DNA of 36,995 nt from Candidatus Omnitrophota bacterium (GCA_003154195.1 PMCS01000033.1:203-37197), one strand, 5' to 3'. Shown: positions 22,222 to 31,299, numbered from the stretch's first letter. Notes: generated by a model not told the origin, from the letters alone. Numbers and translations: made by a program.

Positions 22222-24630
22222 TTATTTAGAATTCATCAATCCTTTTATCACCCTCACCGCTTCCACTCCGTCTTTGGCGTATGAGACACCGAGCGAATCG
22301 GCGTATGCCTTAGTGACCACGGCGCCGCCGATAATAACTTTGCAACTCAGCCCTTCTTTTTTTGCCAAATCGATTACTTCTTTCATGTTGACCATCGTTG
22401 TCGTCATCAATGCCGATAGCCCGATCAAGGAAGCATCCATCTTTTTGGCGCGCGCGACAATTTTTTGCGCGCCGGCGTCTTTACCTAAATCAATAACGTT
22501 AAAACCGTGGTTTTTCAGGATGAGCGCGACGATGTTTTTACCGATATCATGGATATCGCCTTTTACCGTCGCCAGGATAATATTTACTTTTTCGCGCGGC
22601 CCCCCGCCCTGCTTTGCCAGAATCGGCTCAAGGTAATTCAATCCTTCCTTCATCGCTTCGGCGCCGGCAATCAACTGGGGCAAAAAATAATGTTTCGTTT
22701 CAAAGCGCCGGCCGACTTCGGTAATCGCAGGAATCATTATATCATTTAAAATATTTTGAGCGGATATTTTTTTGTCCAAGGCCAAGGCGATAAAATCTTT
22801 TATTTCTCGCTTTTCGCCTTCCAGGATAGCGTCTTTTATCCTCTGTCCAGGGGAAAAAACTTCATCGGTATTCTTTTTATCGCCGGCGGGCGGCACGGTA
22901 AAATGTTTTATATATTCGGACGCCCGGACATCCCTTACCAGCAAAACATCGGCCGAGCGGACCGCGTTCATCAACTCCGCGTTCAAAGGATTGGCAATCG
23001 CCATGCTTAGGCCTTCCCGAGCCGCCATCGCCAGGTATGCCGCATTCAGCCACTGCCGCTTCGGCAGGCCGAACGAAACATTGGAAAGGCCGATAATAGT
23101 CTGACAACCTAATTCGCCGGAAGCCCATCCAATAGTTTTCAGTGTCTCTATCCCGGCATGGGGCTTAGACGATACCGTCATGGCCAACCCATCAACGACA
23201 ATATCATCTTTAGTAAAACCGTATTTAAGCGCTTTAGCTAATACCGCAGACGCGATTTTTTTTCTTTCGCTGAATTCATAAGGGATTTTTGAGGAAGTCA
23301 ACGGTAAAAGGATAAACATCGCGCCATATTTCGCCGCCAGGGGCAGAAGCCGGGAAAGTTTATCTTTTTCCGCGGAAATCGAATTTATCAAAGCCCGGCC
23401 CGGATATAAGCGCAGGGCTTGCGCGATAACCTCTACCTTCGACGAATCGATTGCCAGCGGCAATTCCGTTGCCAGTGAAAGAACGCTTAAGGCCTCACGC
23501 ATCGCCTTTACTTCATCAATCCCGCCGGCTCCCACATTAACATCGAGGACTTTTGCCCCGGCGGCCTGCTGGTCGCGCGCAAGGCGGCGCAAGATATCGA
23601 ATTTACCTTCGGCCAACTCTTTAGCGAAATCTTTTTTGCCGGTAGGATTGATGCATTCCCCTACCACGCAAAACGGTTCATCCCTGCCGAATATAATGTT
23701 GCCCCGCCCCGACGATAACGCGCTTATCGACTTGCGCAAGGGCAAAAACGGTTTTTTACTTTTTACCACCCGGACTAGATTTTTAATATACTCCGGGTCT
23801 GTCCCGCAGCAACCGCCGAGCATATTGGCGCCGGCCCTGACTAAGGCGGCTCCGCAGGAAGCGAATTGACGAACATCCATATCAAAAACAGTCTTGCCGT
23901 CTTTTAAGCGCGGCAAACCCGCGTTAGGCTTGGCAAAAAGAAATATCTTGGCGTAAGGTCTAATCCGGGAAACCGCGTCAAGCATCTCCCGCGGCCCGGT
24001 AGAGCAATTCAACCCTACCGCATCGGCGCCTAAAGACTGTAAGGTAATCAGCGCGGTCAGGGGATCGGTCCCGGCCAGGGTACGGCCGTCTTTCTCGTAG
24101 GTAAGCGAGACCATGACAAACTTATCACATGTTTCTTTCACCGCCAGGAGAGCGGCACGCGCTTCCTGGATATCCATCATCGTCTCGATGACAAACAAAT
24201 CTACGCCGCCTTTAAGCAATCCCCTGACTTGTTCCTTAAAAATATCCACCGCTTCCTCAAACGGCAAATCGCCGAACGGCGCGACAAACTTACCGGTCGG
24301 GCCGATATCGCCGGCGACAAAAACATTTTCCCTGGCGGCAGATTTTTTTGCGATTGCGGCAAGCTTACGATTTATCCCCGCTACATCTTTTATCCCGTAT
24401 TCGTTAAGTTTCAACCGGTTAGCGCCGAAAGTGGCGGTATAAATAATATCCGAACCGGCGTTAGCGTAAGCTTTATGAATCGAGCTAATCGCGTCGGAGT
24501 TTTCCACGCACCACTTCTCCGGGCATACCCCGGCCGGCATCCCGATTTTTTGCAGTTGGGTGCCAGTAGCGCCGTCCAGAATAAGCACGCGCTTTTTTAA
24601 TAAATTATAGATTATTTTTTTGGTAATCAT
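22222..24630 (-). CDS. metH: Cobalamin-dependent methionine synthase lacking the reactivation domain
   Basis: 802 residues. The homocysteine-binding barrel spans about 1-290 with zinc ligands in GLNCSTGP and LGGCCGTDP. The pterin (methyltetrahydrofolate) domain, about 310-580, contains VVGECINPTGKKDFA and VLDVNVGAGGIDE. The B12 cap and Rossmann domain follow, with base-off ligand His694 in DIHDIGKNIV, then IGLSALMTTTM and IIGGAVV. The C-terminal SAM-dependent activation domain of long MetH is absent. A gene for that domain is encoded about 200 bases upstream (24829-25458). The pair should transfer methyl from folate to homocysteine. No cobalamin or SAM riboswitch was seen upstream; the leader holds a family D repeat. 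No Shine-Dalgarno is visible. Confidence 0.93.
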   Translation of the reverse strand: MITKKIIYNLLKKRVLILDGATGTQLQKIGMPAGVCPEKWCVENSDAISSIHKAYANAGSDIIYTATFGANRLKLNEYGIKDVAGINRKLAAIAKKSAARENVFVAGDIGPTGKFVAPFGDLPFEEAVDIFKEQVRGLLKGGVDLFVIETMMDIQEARAALLAVKETCDKFVMVSLTYEKDGRTLAGTDPLTALITLQSLGADAVGLNCSTGPREMLDAVSRIRPYAKIFLFAKPNAGLPRLKDGKTVFDMDVRQFASCGAALVRAGANMLGGCCGTDPEYIKNLVRVVKSKKPFLPLRKSISALSSGRGNIIFGRDEPFCVVGECINPTGKKDFAKELAEGKFDILRRLARDQQAAGAKVLDVNVGAGGIDEVKAMREALSVLSLATELPLAIDSSKVEVIAQALRLYPGRALINSISAEKDKLSRLLPLAAKYGAMFILLPLTSSKIPYEFSERKKIASAVLAKALKYGFTKDDIVVDGLAMTVSSKPHAGIETLKTIGWASGELGCQTIIGLSNVSFGLPKRQWLNAAYLAMAAREGLSMAIANPLNAELMNAVRSADVLLVRDVRASEYIKHFTVPPAGDKKNTDEVFSPGQRIKDAILEGEKREIKDFIALALDKKISAQNILNDIMIPAITEVGRRFETKHYFLPQLIAGAEAMKEGLNYLEPILAKQGGGPREKVNIILATVKGDIHDIGKNIVALILKNHGFNVIDLGKDAGAQKIVARAKKMDASLIGLSALMTTTMVNMKEVIDLAKKEGLSCKVIIGGAVVTKAYADSLGVSYAKDGVEAVRVIKGLMNSK

Positions 24631-24644
24631 AAAAAAATAAAACC

Positions 24645-24785
24645 ATTTTTACCACCAAGGCACAAAGAAGACAAAAAAAAGATATAAATCGCTAACTGAA
24701 AGCTAAACACCAAGCTACTTTAAATTAATCGAAAGTTTTTAGTTTTATCTAAAACCTTAGTGGCTTAGTGACTTTGTGGTAAATC
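24645..24785. repeat. Repeat family D, hairpin upstream of metH
   Basis: Left arm TTACCACCAAGGCACAAAGAAG and right arm TTAGTGGCTTAGTGACTTTGTGG are reverse complements at the word level. They are separated by about 80 bases of AT-rich sequence without a gene. Confidence 0.6.
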
Positions 24786-24828
24786 TTTTGGTTTTGTTTT
24801 GCAAACACAGTAAATTATATCACATTTA

Positions 24829-25458
24829 TCAATCTGCCGCACTCACAATCCCCGCCACTGCCGTAACCGACTTTTCCGGGTCTAAAATACAAGAATCGGT
24901 TATCTTAACGCCGATTTTCTCCAACTCTAACGCCGCGTGGATTTTTCTTTGATTAATCAAAGAAAAATCCCCATATCCGCAGGAAAAACGGTTCGGCGTG
25001 ACGCGCTTGTTTTCCCTTAATAGTTTTTGGTTAAAATAACTCACAAGCCAGTCAAGGGCGCTATCAACAATTTCGCTAGCCGCGGCATCATAGATAACCG
25101 CGCGGCTTAAATCTCCTTTAGCCGCTTCGCCTCTTATGTAAGGTATTATACGCGAACCGGCCGTCGCTCCCATCAATAAAACCTGGCCGCACTCTTTAAG
25201 CATTGCCGACAAATCAGCGCTCTCAAAAACAATCCCATTTTCCAAGACAACTTTTCCGCGGCCGCACTCATTTAGCCCGAGGATAAGCGCCGAACCTTTA
25301 AGCTGGATAAGGGAAAAAGCTTCATCGATACGGCGGCCGGCTTCCCGCTCTTGCGTCTCGCTCAAGCGCGTCGCGCCTTTTTCATACCCCAGGCGACGGC
25401 ATATCCGCTCCTTATCTACCGCAACCGCTATCGAATCAAAAAACATCGGCCCTTTCAT
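24829..25458 (-). CDS. Stand-alone methionine synthase activation-domain protein
   Basis: 209 residues resembling the C-terminal MetH activation domain (PF02965), which binds S-adenosylmethionine and reductively remethylates inactive cob(II)alamin. The start region MFFDSIAVAVDKERICRRLGY and the later NRFSCGYGDFSLINQRKIH, with the RxxxGY SAM-binding signature, followed by DSCILDPEKSVTAVAGI, are typical. ATG 25458 has GGAG 6 nt upstream and matches where homologues begin; ATGs at 25479 and 25560 are less likely. Its gene precedes metH on the same strand, consistent with a split two-protein methionine synthase. Confidence 0.82.
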   Translation of the reverse strand: MKGPMFFDSIAVAVDKERICRRLGYEKGATRLSETQEREAGRRIDEAFSLIQLKGSALILGLNECGRGKVVLENGIVFESADLSAMLKECGQVLLMGATAGSRIIPYIRGEAAKGDLSRAVIYDAAASEIVDSALDWLVSYFNQKLLRENKRVTPNRFSCGYGDFSLINQRKIHAALELEKIGVKITDSCILDPEKSVTAVAGIVSAAD

Positions 25459-25522
25459 TTTTTTCTCCGCACTATCCATCGCAATCTCACGCCGCAAAAA
25501 TATATCGATATCGTCCGGATGC

Positions 25523-26509
25523 TTACGGCAAAAGTGTCTCAAAACTCTGCCCGCCGGCAACGGCGTAATTTTCTATTTCTCCCGATTCCGTGAAATTACC
25601 GCAATAAAAGCATTCTGGTTCATCGCCGACACCAATATCCACGGAGATATAATTATGCTGCGGCAGAATATTGAATTTTTTAATTTCCCAAAAACAACCA
25701 TGGCGGACACTGCCTGATTCGTAGAATTCCATTTCTTTGTCTTTTACGAATTCCACATCCTGTATTATTGCATCTTTCGCCAAACTCCCCTTTTCAATTT
25801 TCCCTGATTCGTAAAACTCCACGCCGCGATAAACGGAAAATTCAACATCGTTTATCACCGCGTTGCCTGTCATGAAGCCTTTTTCAACCGCTCCCGACTC
25901 ATAAAATTCTATAACCGAACCGCCCTTAAATTCGATGCCTTGCGCCGTCATATTTTTTGCCAGCTTTCCGCGCTTGGTCTTTCCCGATTCATATAATTCC
26001 ACATCAACCGCGCTGCCCGGCATCAATTCCACACCGTTGATCTCCGTATTTTTAGTCAGAATAACGGTTTTTATCTTCCCCGAAGGATAAAAAGACAGGA
26101 TTGAGTTTTGATAAAATTTTTTACCCTGGATCACCTCATCTTCATCCAGCCATTTCTCGCCGTCTAAAGGGTGAAGATTATTGACAACCTGTAACAAAGC
26201 AGGGTCATTGATACCATTCTTATGTTCCCGCAGAGCTTTAAAAATGTCTCCCATGATTTCGTGCGTTTCATGGATATCGCTTCCGGAATAAACCGGCGCT
26301 TCCCTTAAGATAACCTGATGCGTACCGCGCTGGCCTCTCCTCTCCGCCCATGCTTTCCTTGATGCATCTCCGGCGACCCTATTCTTCCTGACAACATTAT
26401 TTTGCCATCTTATCGACATATCGATAATCATTCGACCGCAAATAGCCGATCCGCTAAAAACCAGCAGGCACGCTACCACGGCAAAAATTATACGCTTACG
26501 CTGTTCCAT
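25523..26509 (-). CDS. Membrane-anchored MORN/YwqK-repeat protein
   Basis: 328 residues. A signal anchor spans about 7-25. The central part (about 40-130) has no recognised fold. From about 138 to 320 there are six degenerate repeats of roughly 30 residues, each with a core such as EFYESG or ELYESG followed by K..KG.LAK and I..VEF. This is the MORN-repeat variant of YwqK-like proteins (PF07661), which form extended beta hairpins. The repeats should lie outside the cytoplasm. No partner is visible. AAGGGG precedes the ATG by 7 nt. The gene follows the exported protein at 26531 by 21 bases, so they are likely cotranscribed. Confidence 0.75.
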   Translation of the reverse strand: MEQRKRIIFAVVACLLVFSGSAICGRMIIDMSIRWQNNVVRKNRVAGDASRKAWAERRGQRGTHQVILREAPVYSGSDIHETHEIMGDIFKALREHKNGINDPALLQVVNNLHPLDGEKWLDEDEVIQGKKFYQNSILSFYPSGKIKTVILTKNTEINGVELMPGSAVDVELYESGKTKRGKLAKNMTAQGIEFKGGSVIEFYESGAVEKGFMTGNAVINDVEFSVYRGVEFYESGKIEKGSLAKDAIIQDVEFVKDKEMEFYESGSVRHGCFWEIKKFNILPQHNYISVDIGVGDEPECFYCGNFTESGEIENYAVAGGQSFETLLP

Positions 26510-26530
26510 ATCGTCACCCCTTCCACTGAT

Positions 26531-27421
26531 TTAGCGCTTATCGCTATCCCGAAAATCAATCGTCATCTTAGCCTTAGCCAGCGCGCCTTTTTTCGCGTTG
26601 ATGACTACCGTACCGGCCTTATTAATCTCATAAGCCGCGCCTTCGATCTCCATGCCGTAGATAGCGGCTTTTCCCTCACCGGATATCTTTTGAGCGGTAA
26701 TAACCAGATTATCGTCGAAATTAAAAACCATACCCGCGGCTTCGCCGCGAGGCGAGCTGCCGGAAAACAACTCCACGCTCCCCTTGCCGTGCGATTTAAT
26801 AGAATTTGCCCCTATTTCCATCGAATACCCCGAATCTCCCGGTAAGATATTTACCAGCGCCTTACCTATATAGGGTATACGAGAAATAAAGAATTTCATC
26901 CCCGCGGGAGCAACAACGGAAAAATCGCGGCGGGAAATATTAAACGAAGCGTCGCTTTCATGAAATTGGATATCTACATCGACATCGGGGATGGTGACCA
27001 TCCCATCGCCCAAGCGGCCGGTAAAGGAAATTTCTTTTTCGCCGATAAGCAAATTACTTAAATTATTTATCCGGCCGTAAAACGGCAATTCGGCGAAAGT
27101 GTAACCGGAAATAGCTTTCGGGTTAACGCCGACATCTACGGAAATCTTATCATCCGAACCGATAAGGATATCGAATTCCCAGCGCAAAATAAATTCCTTA
27201 GCGGTATAGACATTACCTACCCCGGATACAAAATCTCCCCTGAAAATAACTCCATTAAAATCTATTTTTTTTATTTTTTGCCCAGGGACAGGCTGCGCCG
27301 GTATAGAAGCGGTTTCATTCGCGGTAATATTTCCGGTATTTTCGCCGGCACAAACTAGCGGAGAAAGCAAAAGCAAAAAAACAATTTTCAATTGCGTTTT
27401 TATCAAATATTTGCTGGGCAT
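26531..27421 (-). CDS. Exported protein of unknown function
   Basis: 296 residues with a signal peptide (about 1-25, LLLLSPLVCAG). The mature part is beta-rich: alternating hydrophobic strands such as ISFTGRLGDGMVTIPDVDVDIQF and GTVVINAKKGALAKAKMTIDF. It has no cysteines after the signal and no catalytic motif I recognise. The repeating layout is reminiscent of AsmA-like or LptC-like periplasmic beta proteins, but that is only an impression. It is the first gene of a likely pair with the MORN-repeat protein. Confidence 0.65.
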   Translation of the reverse strand: MPSKYLIKTQLKIVFLLLLSPLVCAGENTGNITANETASIPAQPVPGQKIKKIDFNGVIFRGDFVSGVGNVYTAKEFILRWEFDILIGSDDKISVDVGVNPKAISGYTFAELPFYGRINNLSNLLIGEKEISFTGRLGDGMVTIPDVDVDIQFHESDASFNISRRDFSVVAPAGMKFFISRIPYIGKALVNILPGDSGYSMEIGANSIKSHGKGSVELFSGSSPRGEAAGMVFNFDDNLVITAQKISGEGKAAIYGMEIEGAAYEINKAGTVVINAKKGALAKAKMTIDFRDSDKR

Positions 27422-27462
27422 AAGAGTTAGAGAACGCCTATCAAAACATATCGTTATTTTTT

Positions 27463-27660
27463 AGCCACAGATGCACACGGATTATCACGGATAACAATAA
27501 TCATCTAATTCTTTTATCAGGAAGTTTCTATCCACGCATCACACCAATCTTCACTAATAATATATTTTCGATTAGTGCAGATTCGTAAAATTAGTAATTA
27601 CATCAAATATTTTTACTTTTTTATTAAAATCAGTGTTTTATCCGTGTTTATCCGTGGTAA
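27463..27660. repeat. Repeat family E, long hairpin
   Basis: AGCCACAGATGCACACGG, ATTATCACGGAT and CACGCATCACACC on the left; GTGCAGATTCG and TTATCCGTGTTTATCCGTGG on the right. It fills much of the 386-base gap 27422-27807, which also holds the pseudogene scrap. Confidence 0.6.
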
Positions 27661-27677
27661 AAAAATATTGCGTTTCG

Positions 27678-27770
27678 TTAATGCTTCTTCTCTTTCTTCA
27701 CCCTCACTGCCTTCACGCAATCGAACCGGTACACTCCCTTCCCCGGCAATCTCGGCTCAAAATCATAACG
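27678..27770 (-). pseudogene. 3' remnant of a paralogue of the neighbouring lipoprotein
   Basis: The minus strand encodes 30 residues and a stop that contain FEPRLPGKGVYRFDCVKA, an 18-residue match to the C-terminus of the lipoprotein at 27808-28431. The codons differ at many synonymous sites (for example GAGCCGAGATTG against GAGCCTAGACTT). The copies therefore diverged under selection for protein sequence before one was lost. The frame closes upstream at once, where a family L repeat begins (27767-27800). There is no start codon. Confidence 0.75.
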
Positions 27771-27800
27771 GGCCGGTCATGACCCGCCCCTACACTATAT
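27767..27800 (-). repeat. Repeat family L (GTAGGGGC...GGCCCG), abutting the pseudogene
   Basis: The minus strand reads GTAGGGGCGGGTCATG then ACCGGCCCGTTA. It shares the GTAGGGGC head and GGCC core with the element inside malic enzyme at 10231-10261. Confidence 0.5.
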
Positions 27801-27807
27801 TCGAAAA

Positions 27808-28431
27808 TCAACGTTTCTTTTTTTCCTGAATCTTAATCGCTTTAACACAATCGAAACGGTAAACGCCTTTCCCCGGAAGTCTAGGCTCAAATTGGAAGCT
27901 CATAATAGGAAAATCGAGGATGTCGTTCCTGGTCGCTTTTTCCGGCTGCCAGTCTTTACGCGCAAAAAAGTTGTCAAATGGACAGGTTATCTCTTTCCAT
28001 CCGCTGAAATCATCATCTAAAAGAAAACGCCAGTACTCTCCGGCGGCATCCTTAATATCAAACGCTACCACAGAACCGGTATTCTGGCCATACATCTGCA
28101 GCGAAATCGCATTGAAGTTTTTCCATGGTATTTTGTTGGGTTCGACTTCCCATTTGGCCGCGGTCTTGACATCTAAATTATAACCGCGCGCCGCCCACAT
28201 ATATCCGCTGGTCTTTAATTGATAATCCAGCCTTAACGATTGTTCGCCGCAAACTTTTAATTCCCTATCCGCGCTGACCACCAGCGAAGAAGTGTTGGAC
28301 GCGCCGTAATCGACAGTTTTGTTATTGATGTCGCCTTCGAAACTGTCGATCAACATCTCCTTAGGCCCGAATGAACACGCCGCAGCAAACAATATCACTA
28401 CCGCAACCAATGGTAAAAAAACTTTCTTCAT
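27808..28431 (-). CDS. Lipoprotein with CIA30/carbohydrate-binding-like domain
   Basis: 207 residues. A lipoprotein signal ends in FAAAC (Cys19). The mature domain begins MLIDSFEGDINNKTVDYGA and contains LRLDYQLKTSGYMWAARGYN, NAISLQMYGQNTGSVVAFDIKDAAGEYW and WKEITCPFDNFF, the jelly-roll signature of CIA30- and CBM11-like domains in glycan-handling proteins. It may bind a carbohydrate at the cell surface, with no catalytic motif seen. ATG 28431 has GGAG close upstream. A C-terminal scrap of a paralogue follows it. Confidence 0.72.
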   Translation of the reverse strand: MKKVFLPLVAVVILFAAACSFGPKEMLIDSFEGDINNKTVDYGASNTSSLVVSADRELKVCGEQSLRLDYQLKTSGYMWAARGYNLDVKTAAKWEVEPNKIPWKNFNAISLQMYGQNTGSVVAFDIKDAAGEYWRFLLDDDFSGWKEITCPFDNFFARKDWQPEKATRNDILDFPIMSFQFEPRLPGKGVYRFDCVKAIKIQEKKKR

Positions 28432-28496
28432 ACCTCTCCTTTTATTTTGTAGCATGTTGTCAAAAGTCTCGCACAAAAATTTTTACCCAAAAATAA

Positions 28497-28592
28497 AAAA
28501 AATATTCACCACAGAGAACACAGAGATCACGGAGAAAAACACCGAAAATATTATTCTTTTCATCTTCTCTGTGACCTCCGTGAACTCTGTGG
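28497..28592. repeat. Repeat family C (CACAGAGAA words), complete hairpin
   Basis: Left arm CCACAGAGAACACAGAGATC followed by ACGGAG, right arm TCTCTGTGACCTCCGTGAAC followed by TCTGTGG. Units have a period of 9 bases. It lies between the LarE stop and the lipoprotein start. Confidence 0.65.
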
Positions 28593-28616
28593 TTAAATCA
28601 TTGAATGTCTTTATTA

Positions 28617-29420
28617 TCATCTTTTGCCCGCGGGTATATACCCCTCCAAGTCCAAGGTAATGTATTTATATCCTATCTTTTTAAGCCGGGCGATAACATC
28701 TTTTATACCAGATTTTCGCAGTTTCGTCCACTCAAACTTGCCGGTTTCCACGCGTAAAATCACTCCGTGATCCCTGGCCCGGACAAGGGAATTTACCCCG
28801 AAAAAACTCTTCAAAATAATCTCCGCCGCTTCGATTTTTTTCAAGCGCTCCCGCGTAATCCGCTCGCCAAACGGCACACGCGAAGCCAAACAAGCCTGGG
28901 CCGGTTTAGCCCATACGGGAAGCTTTAATCCCCTGGCAAGCAATCTGATATCATCCTTGATAAATCCACATTCAAAAAATGGGCTTTTTACCGAAAATTC
29001 TTTTTTCGCTATTTCCCCGGGACGAACATCAAGCTTATCGGTAAAATTAGCGCCATCCAAAATAAAGGCAAATTCTAATTTTTCCCGGATTTTATCCAAA
29101 CGCAAGAATAGTTCCCGTTTGCACCAAAAACAACGATTTTTCGAATTTTCCAAAAACTTTTCGTCACTAAATTCATTGGTTTTTATGACTACATGCTTTA
29201 TCCCAATTCTCTTTGCAAACTGCTTCGCCTCTTTCAACTCACTAGCAGGATAAGTCGGTGAACAGGCTGTCACCGCCACCACCCTATCGCCCATAACATC
29301 CTTGGCAACCTTAGCAAGCACAGAGCTATCCACCCCGCCGGAGAAAGCAATAACCGCAGAGTCAATACGGGTTAAGAGTTTTTTTAGGTTTTGGTATTTT
29401 TTGGAAAGGGATGAATTCAT
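28617..29420 (-). CDS. larE: LarE-type ATP-dependent sacrificial sulfur transferase
   Basis: 267 residues. LarE adenylates a nicotinic-acid mononucleotide derivative and donates cysteine sulfur in the making of the nickel-pincer cofactor of lactate racemase and its relatives. The PP-loop SGGVDSS stands at 27-33. KRCFW-like NRCFWCKRELF and the C-terminal KPAQACLASRVPFGERITRERL are characteristic of the family. A true donor Cys at the ACLASR motif is present. ATG 29420 is chosen over a TTG four codons upstream. LarB, LarC and LarA are not in the window, so the target enzyme is elsewhere or the protein serves another sulfur transfer. Confidence 0.88.
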   Translation of the reverse strand: MNSSLSKKYQNLKKLLTRIDSAVIAFSGGVDSSVLAKVAKDVMGDRVVAVTACSPTYPASELKEAKQFAKRIGIKHVVIKTNEFSDEKFLENSKNRCFWCKRELFLRLDKIREKLEFAFILDGANFTDKLDVRPGEIAKKEFSVKSPFFECGFIKDDIRLLARGLKLPVWAKPAQACLASRVPFGERITRERLKKIEAAEIILKSFFGVNSLVRARDHGVILRVETGKFEWTKLRKSGIKDVIARLKKIGYKYITLDLEGYIPAGKR

Positions 29421-29441
29421 AAATAAACACAAACCATTTTT

Positions 29442-29690
29442 ACCACGAAGGCACGAAGAACACTAAGAAAAAATACAAAAAAATTTTACCACAGAGATCA
29501 CAAAGCACACAGAGAAAAATAAAAACTCCAGATTTTCAACAACGAATCAGGCGAATTACACGAATAAAAAATGAAATACCGTTTCACGCAAAGGCGCCCG
29601 CCTAGCCGAGCTAGGCAAGGCTGGCAAAGTACGCAAAAAAACAAAACTTTTCAACCACAGATTACACATATTTTCACAGATTAATACATG
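29442..29690. repeat. Battery of five repeat families (D, C, F, G, E), left arms only
   Basis: In order: D (TTACCACGAAGGCACGAAG), C (TTACCACAGAGATCACAAAG), F (CAACGAATCAGGCGAATTAC), G (CACGCAAAGGCGC, interrupted by the nested palindrome CCTAGCCGAGCTAGG) and E (AACCACAGATTACAC). Mirror arms of C, G, F and E appear after the next two genes (30615-31560). No gene lies in the 335-base gap 29421-29755. Confidence 0.65.
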
Positions 29691-29755
29691 AAATAAAACA
29701 TACTCCCGCTACGAAAAGTGCGAAATACAGCCATTCCCCAAAGCTCAGAGACATT

Positions 29756-30448
29756 TCAGATACCAATATCCTTAACGCCAAGATATTGCGTACTTGGATA
29801 TTTAAAAATTCTTTTTATTTTCTTAAGGGCGATTTCATCGTCAAAAGTCGGGTCTCCGGTAAGCGTAGAATCACTGCTTGACATAAAAAGTCGTATATTT
29901 GGAAAATAGAATACACCGCCGATAAAAATATTATTACCAGTCTTAATATCCACCTGCAAAAGAGGAACCTTATTCGCATCCACCACTTCGAGAGCATTTG
30001 TGGAGAAATTTCGATCACAATAATTATCTTTATTAATCGTCCAATTATTATCAACTATCTGAGCTATTAGCTTGCCGCTCTTGTCATTAAAACTGGCAGT
30101 TACCAAAAGATTGCCATTATCAATTTTAATATTTATAGGGTAGTCATACCCTATATTTACCCATTTTCTTAAATTAATACCATTAACCAGATCATTGTAG
30201 CTAGCCATAATTACAAACTGGCCTAATTGAACTGTAAATCTTTCTTCCGGATCAACTGGCTTACGCTCCAAGGAACCCTCCAAAAGATAGCCCCCCTGGT
30301 CATCTTTCTTTTGTAAATAAAAAAATATATAAGAAATAATACACGGGATAATAATAATTGTAACCAAAAAAATAATGACTTTATTCGTCTTTTTCCTAGC
30401 ATTATCTCTTGATATATTTTTTTTGTTTTTGAGTTTTCTTTTTTTCAT
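29756..30448 (-). CDS. Hypothetical membrane-anchored protein
   Basis: 230 residues. A highly basic N-terminus of about 23 residues (KKRKLKNKKN) precedes one transmembrane segment (24-44). The outer part is beta-rich, with INIKIDNGNLLVTASFNDKSGKLIAQIVDNNW and YCDRNFSTNALEVVDANKVPLLQVDI. That region resembles a recurrent domain of unknown function in which short beta strands end in NALEV.D..G...LQV. Function unknown. Its base composition is more AT-rich than that of the metabolic genes nearby, and it is bracketed by repeat batteries, so acquisition by transfer is possible. No Shine-Dalgarno is visible. Confidence 0.6.
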   Translation of the reverse strand: MKKRKLKNKKNISRDNARKKTNKVIIFLVTIIIIPCIISYIFFYLQKKDDQGGYLLEGSLERKPVDPEERFTVQLGQFVIMASYNDLVNGINLRKWVNIGYDYPINIKIDNGNLLVTASFNDKSGKLIAQIVDNNWTINKDNYCDRNFSTNALEVVDANKVPLLQVDIKTGNNIFIGGVFYFPNIRLFMSSSDSTLTGDPTFDDEIALKKIKRIFKYPSTQYLGVKDIGI

Positions 30449-30614
30449 TGTTAGCTAATCGCTTATTTTTATATTTTCTGTCTAAACTGCTCAAGCCAAT
30501 CTCTCATATTTTTCCAGCCTTTATCTTTATATGTGCGGTATGGTTTTGCAGGAATCCCGGTTCAGAAAATTATTGCGTTAATCTTTTCAACTGTTCATGC
30601 TTGTCACTTTTCAT

Positions 30615-30655
30615 TATTTTCTCTGTGGGCTCTGTGCGCTCTGTGGTAAAAATTG
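30615..30655. repeat. Repeat family C, right arm
   Basis: TTCTCTGTGGGCTCTGTGCG then CTCTGTGG, the complement of the CACAGAG words at 29490-29520. No gene was seen elsewhere in 30449-30674. Confidence 0.6.
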
Positions 30656-30674
30656 TTTTTCTTTCTTAGCCTTT

Positions 30675-31295
30675 TTATTCCTTGTTGGTATAGTGCTTGT
30701 CAGACAAAACGTCTATCAACTTTTGCATATCTTTCCCCAACAATAATTTTAGAATCCTCATCAAACCAAGGTCTATCCGGTTATCTATTTTGCTTTTCTT
30801 CTTAAGACAAACACCCTTAGGCCCTACCCCGAGAGAAACCACCTCTCTCCCATTCTCTTCCTTAAAAATCGCCACCGGCCAAATCCCACAAGTAAGCGGT
30901 TTATAAAAAAATGGGTCAGCATTAATTTTTAACGCCGCGCTATGGATACCACATCTTAAGGCGGCATTTTTATCAAAATAGGAAAATGCACAATAATCAT
31001 TTTCCTTGGTATCAAGAGAATAACGCTTATCTTCATTTTCTTCAAAAGGATTCAGGTATTCGTCACCATCTTTCAAATGGGGGCAAAATTCCGATATTAA
31101 ATCTAATATATCCAAGATACGATTAACTTTTTTTGCCGTCGTATCGACGAAAAATACGCGGCAACAACATTTATTGTCTTTTGTACACTTTATCGTTTCC
31201 TGATCACCACAGCAAAAGCGATAGGCCAAAAAATCATCTATTTTAATACTATATTTCCCTACATCAATATAATCAGCCTTATTCCCTTCCATCAT
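30675..31295 (-). CDS. Cys-rich DUF3109/YkgJ-like protein
   Basis: 206 residues, cytoplasmic. Cysteines cluster in RFCCGDQETIKCTKDNKCCC (about 27-46), then a lone pair CAF...RCG and KPLTCGIWPV. That spread of Cys with a final KPxxC(x)xxP motif is that of DUF3109 and YkgJ-type proteins, thought to bind a metal or Fe-S cluster. The role is unknown. There are two adjacent ATG codons (31295 and 31292); GAGGG lies directly upstream and fits the second better. Confidence 0.55.
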   Translation of the reverse strand: MMEGNKADYIDVGKYSIKIDDFLAYRFCCGDQETIKCTKDNKCCCRVFFVDTTAKKVNRILDILDLISEFCPHLKDGDEYLNPFEENEDKRYSLDTKENDYCAFSYFDKNAALRCGIHSAALKINADPFFYKPLTCGIWPVAIFKEENGREVVSLGVGPKGVCLKKKSKIDNRIDLGLMRILKLLLGKDMQKLIDVLSDKHYTNKE

Positions 31296-31299
31296 CCCT

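Noticed and set aside
24631-24828. Cobalamin or SAM riboswitch before metH
   Set aside because: No B12-box or SAM-I core could be found; the sequence is a family D repeat hairpin.
28319-28660. 113-residue plus-strand ORF
   Set aside because: It is antisense to the lipoprotein and then reads through the family C repeat hairpin.
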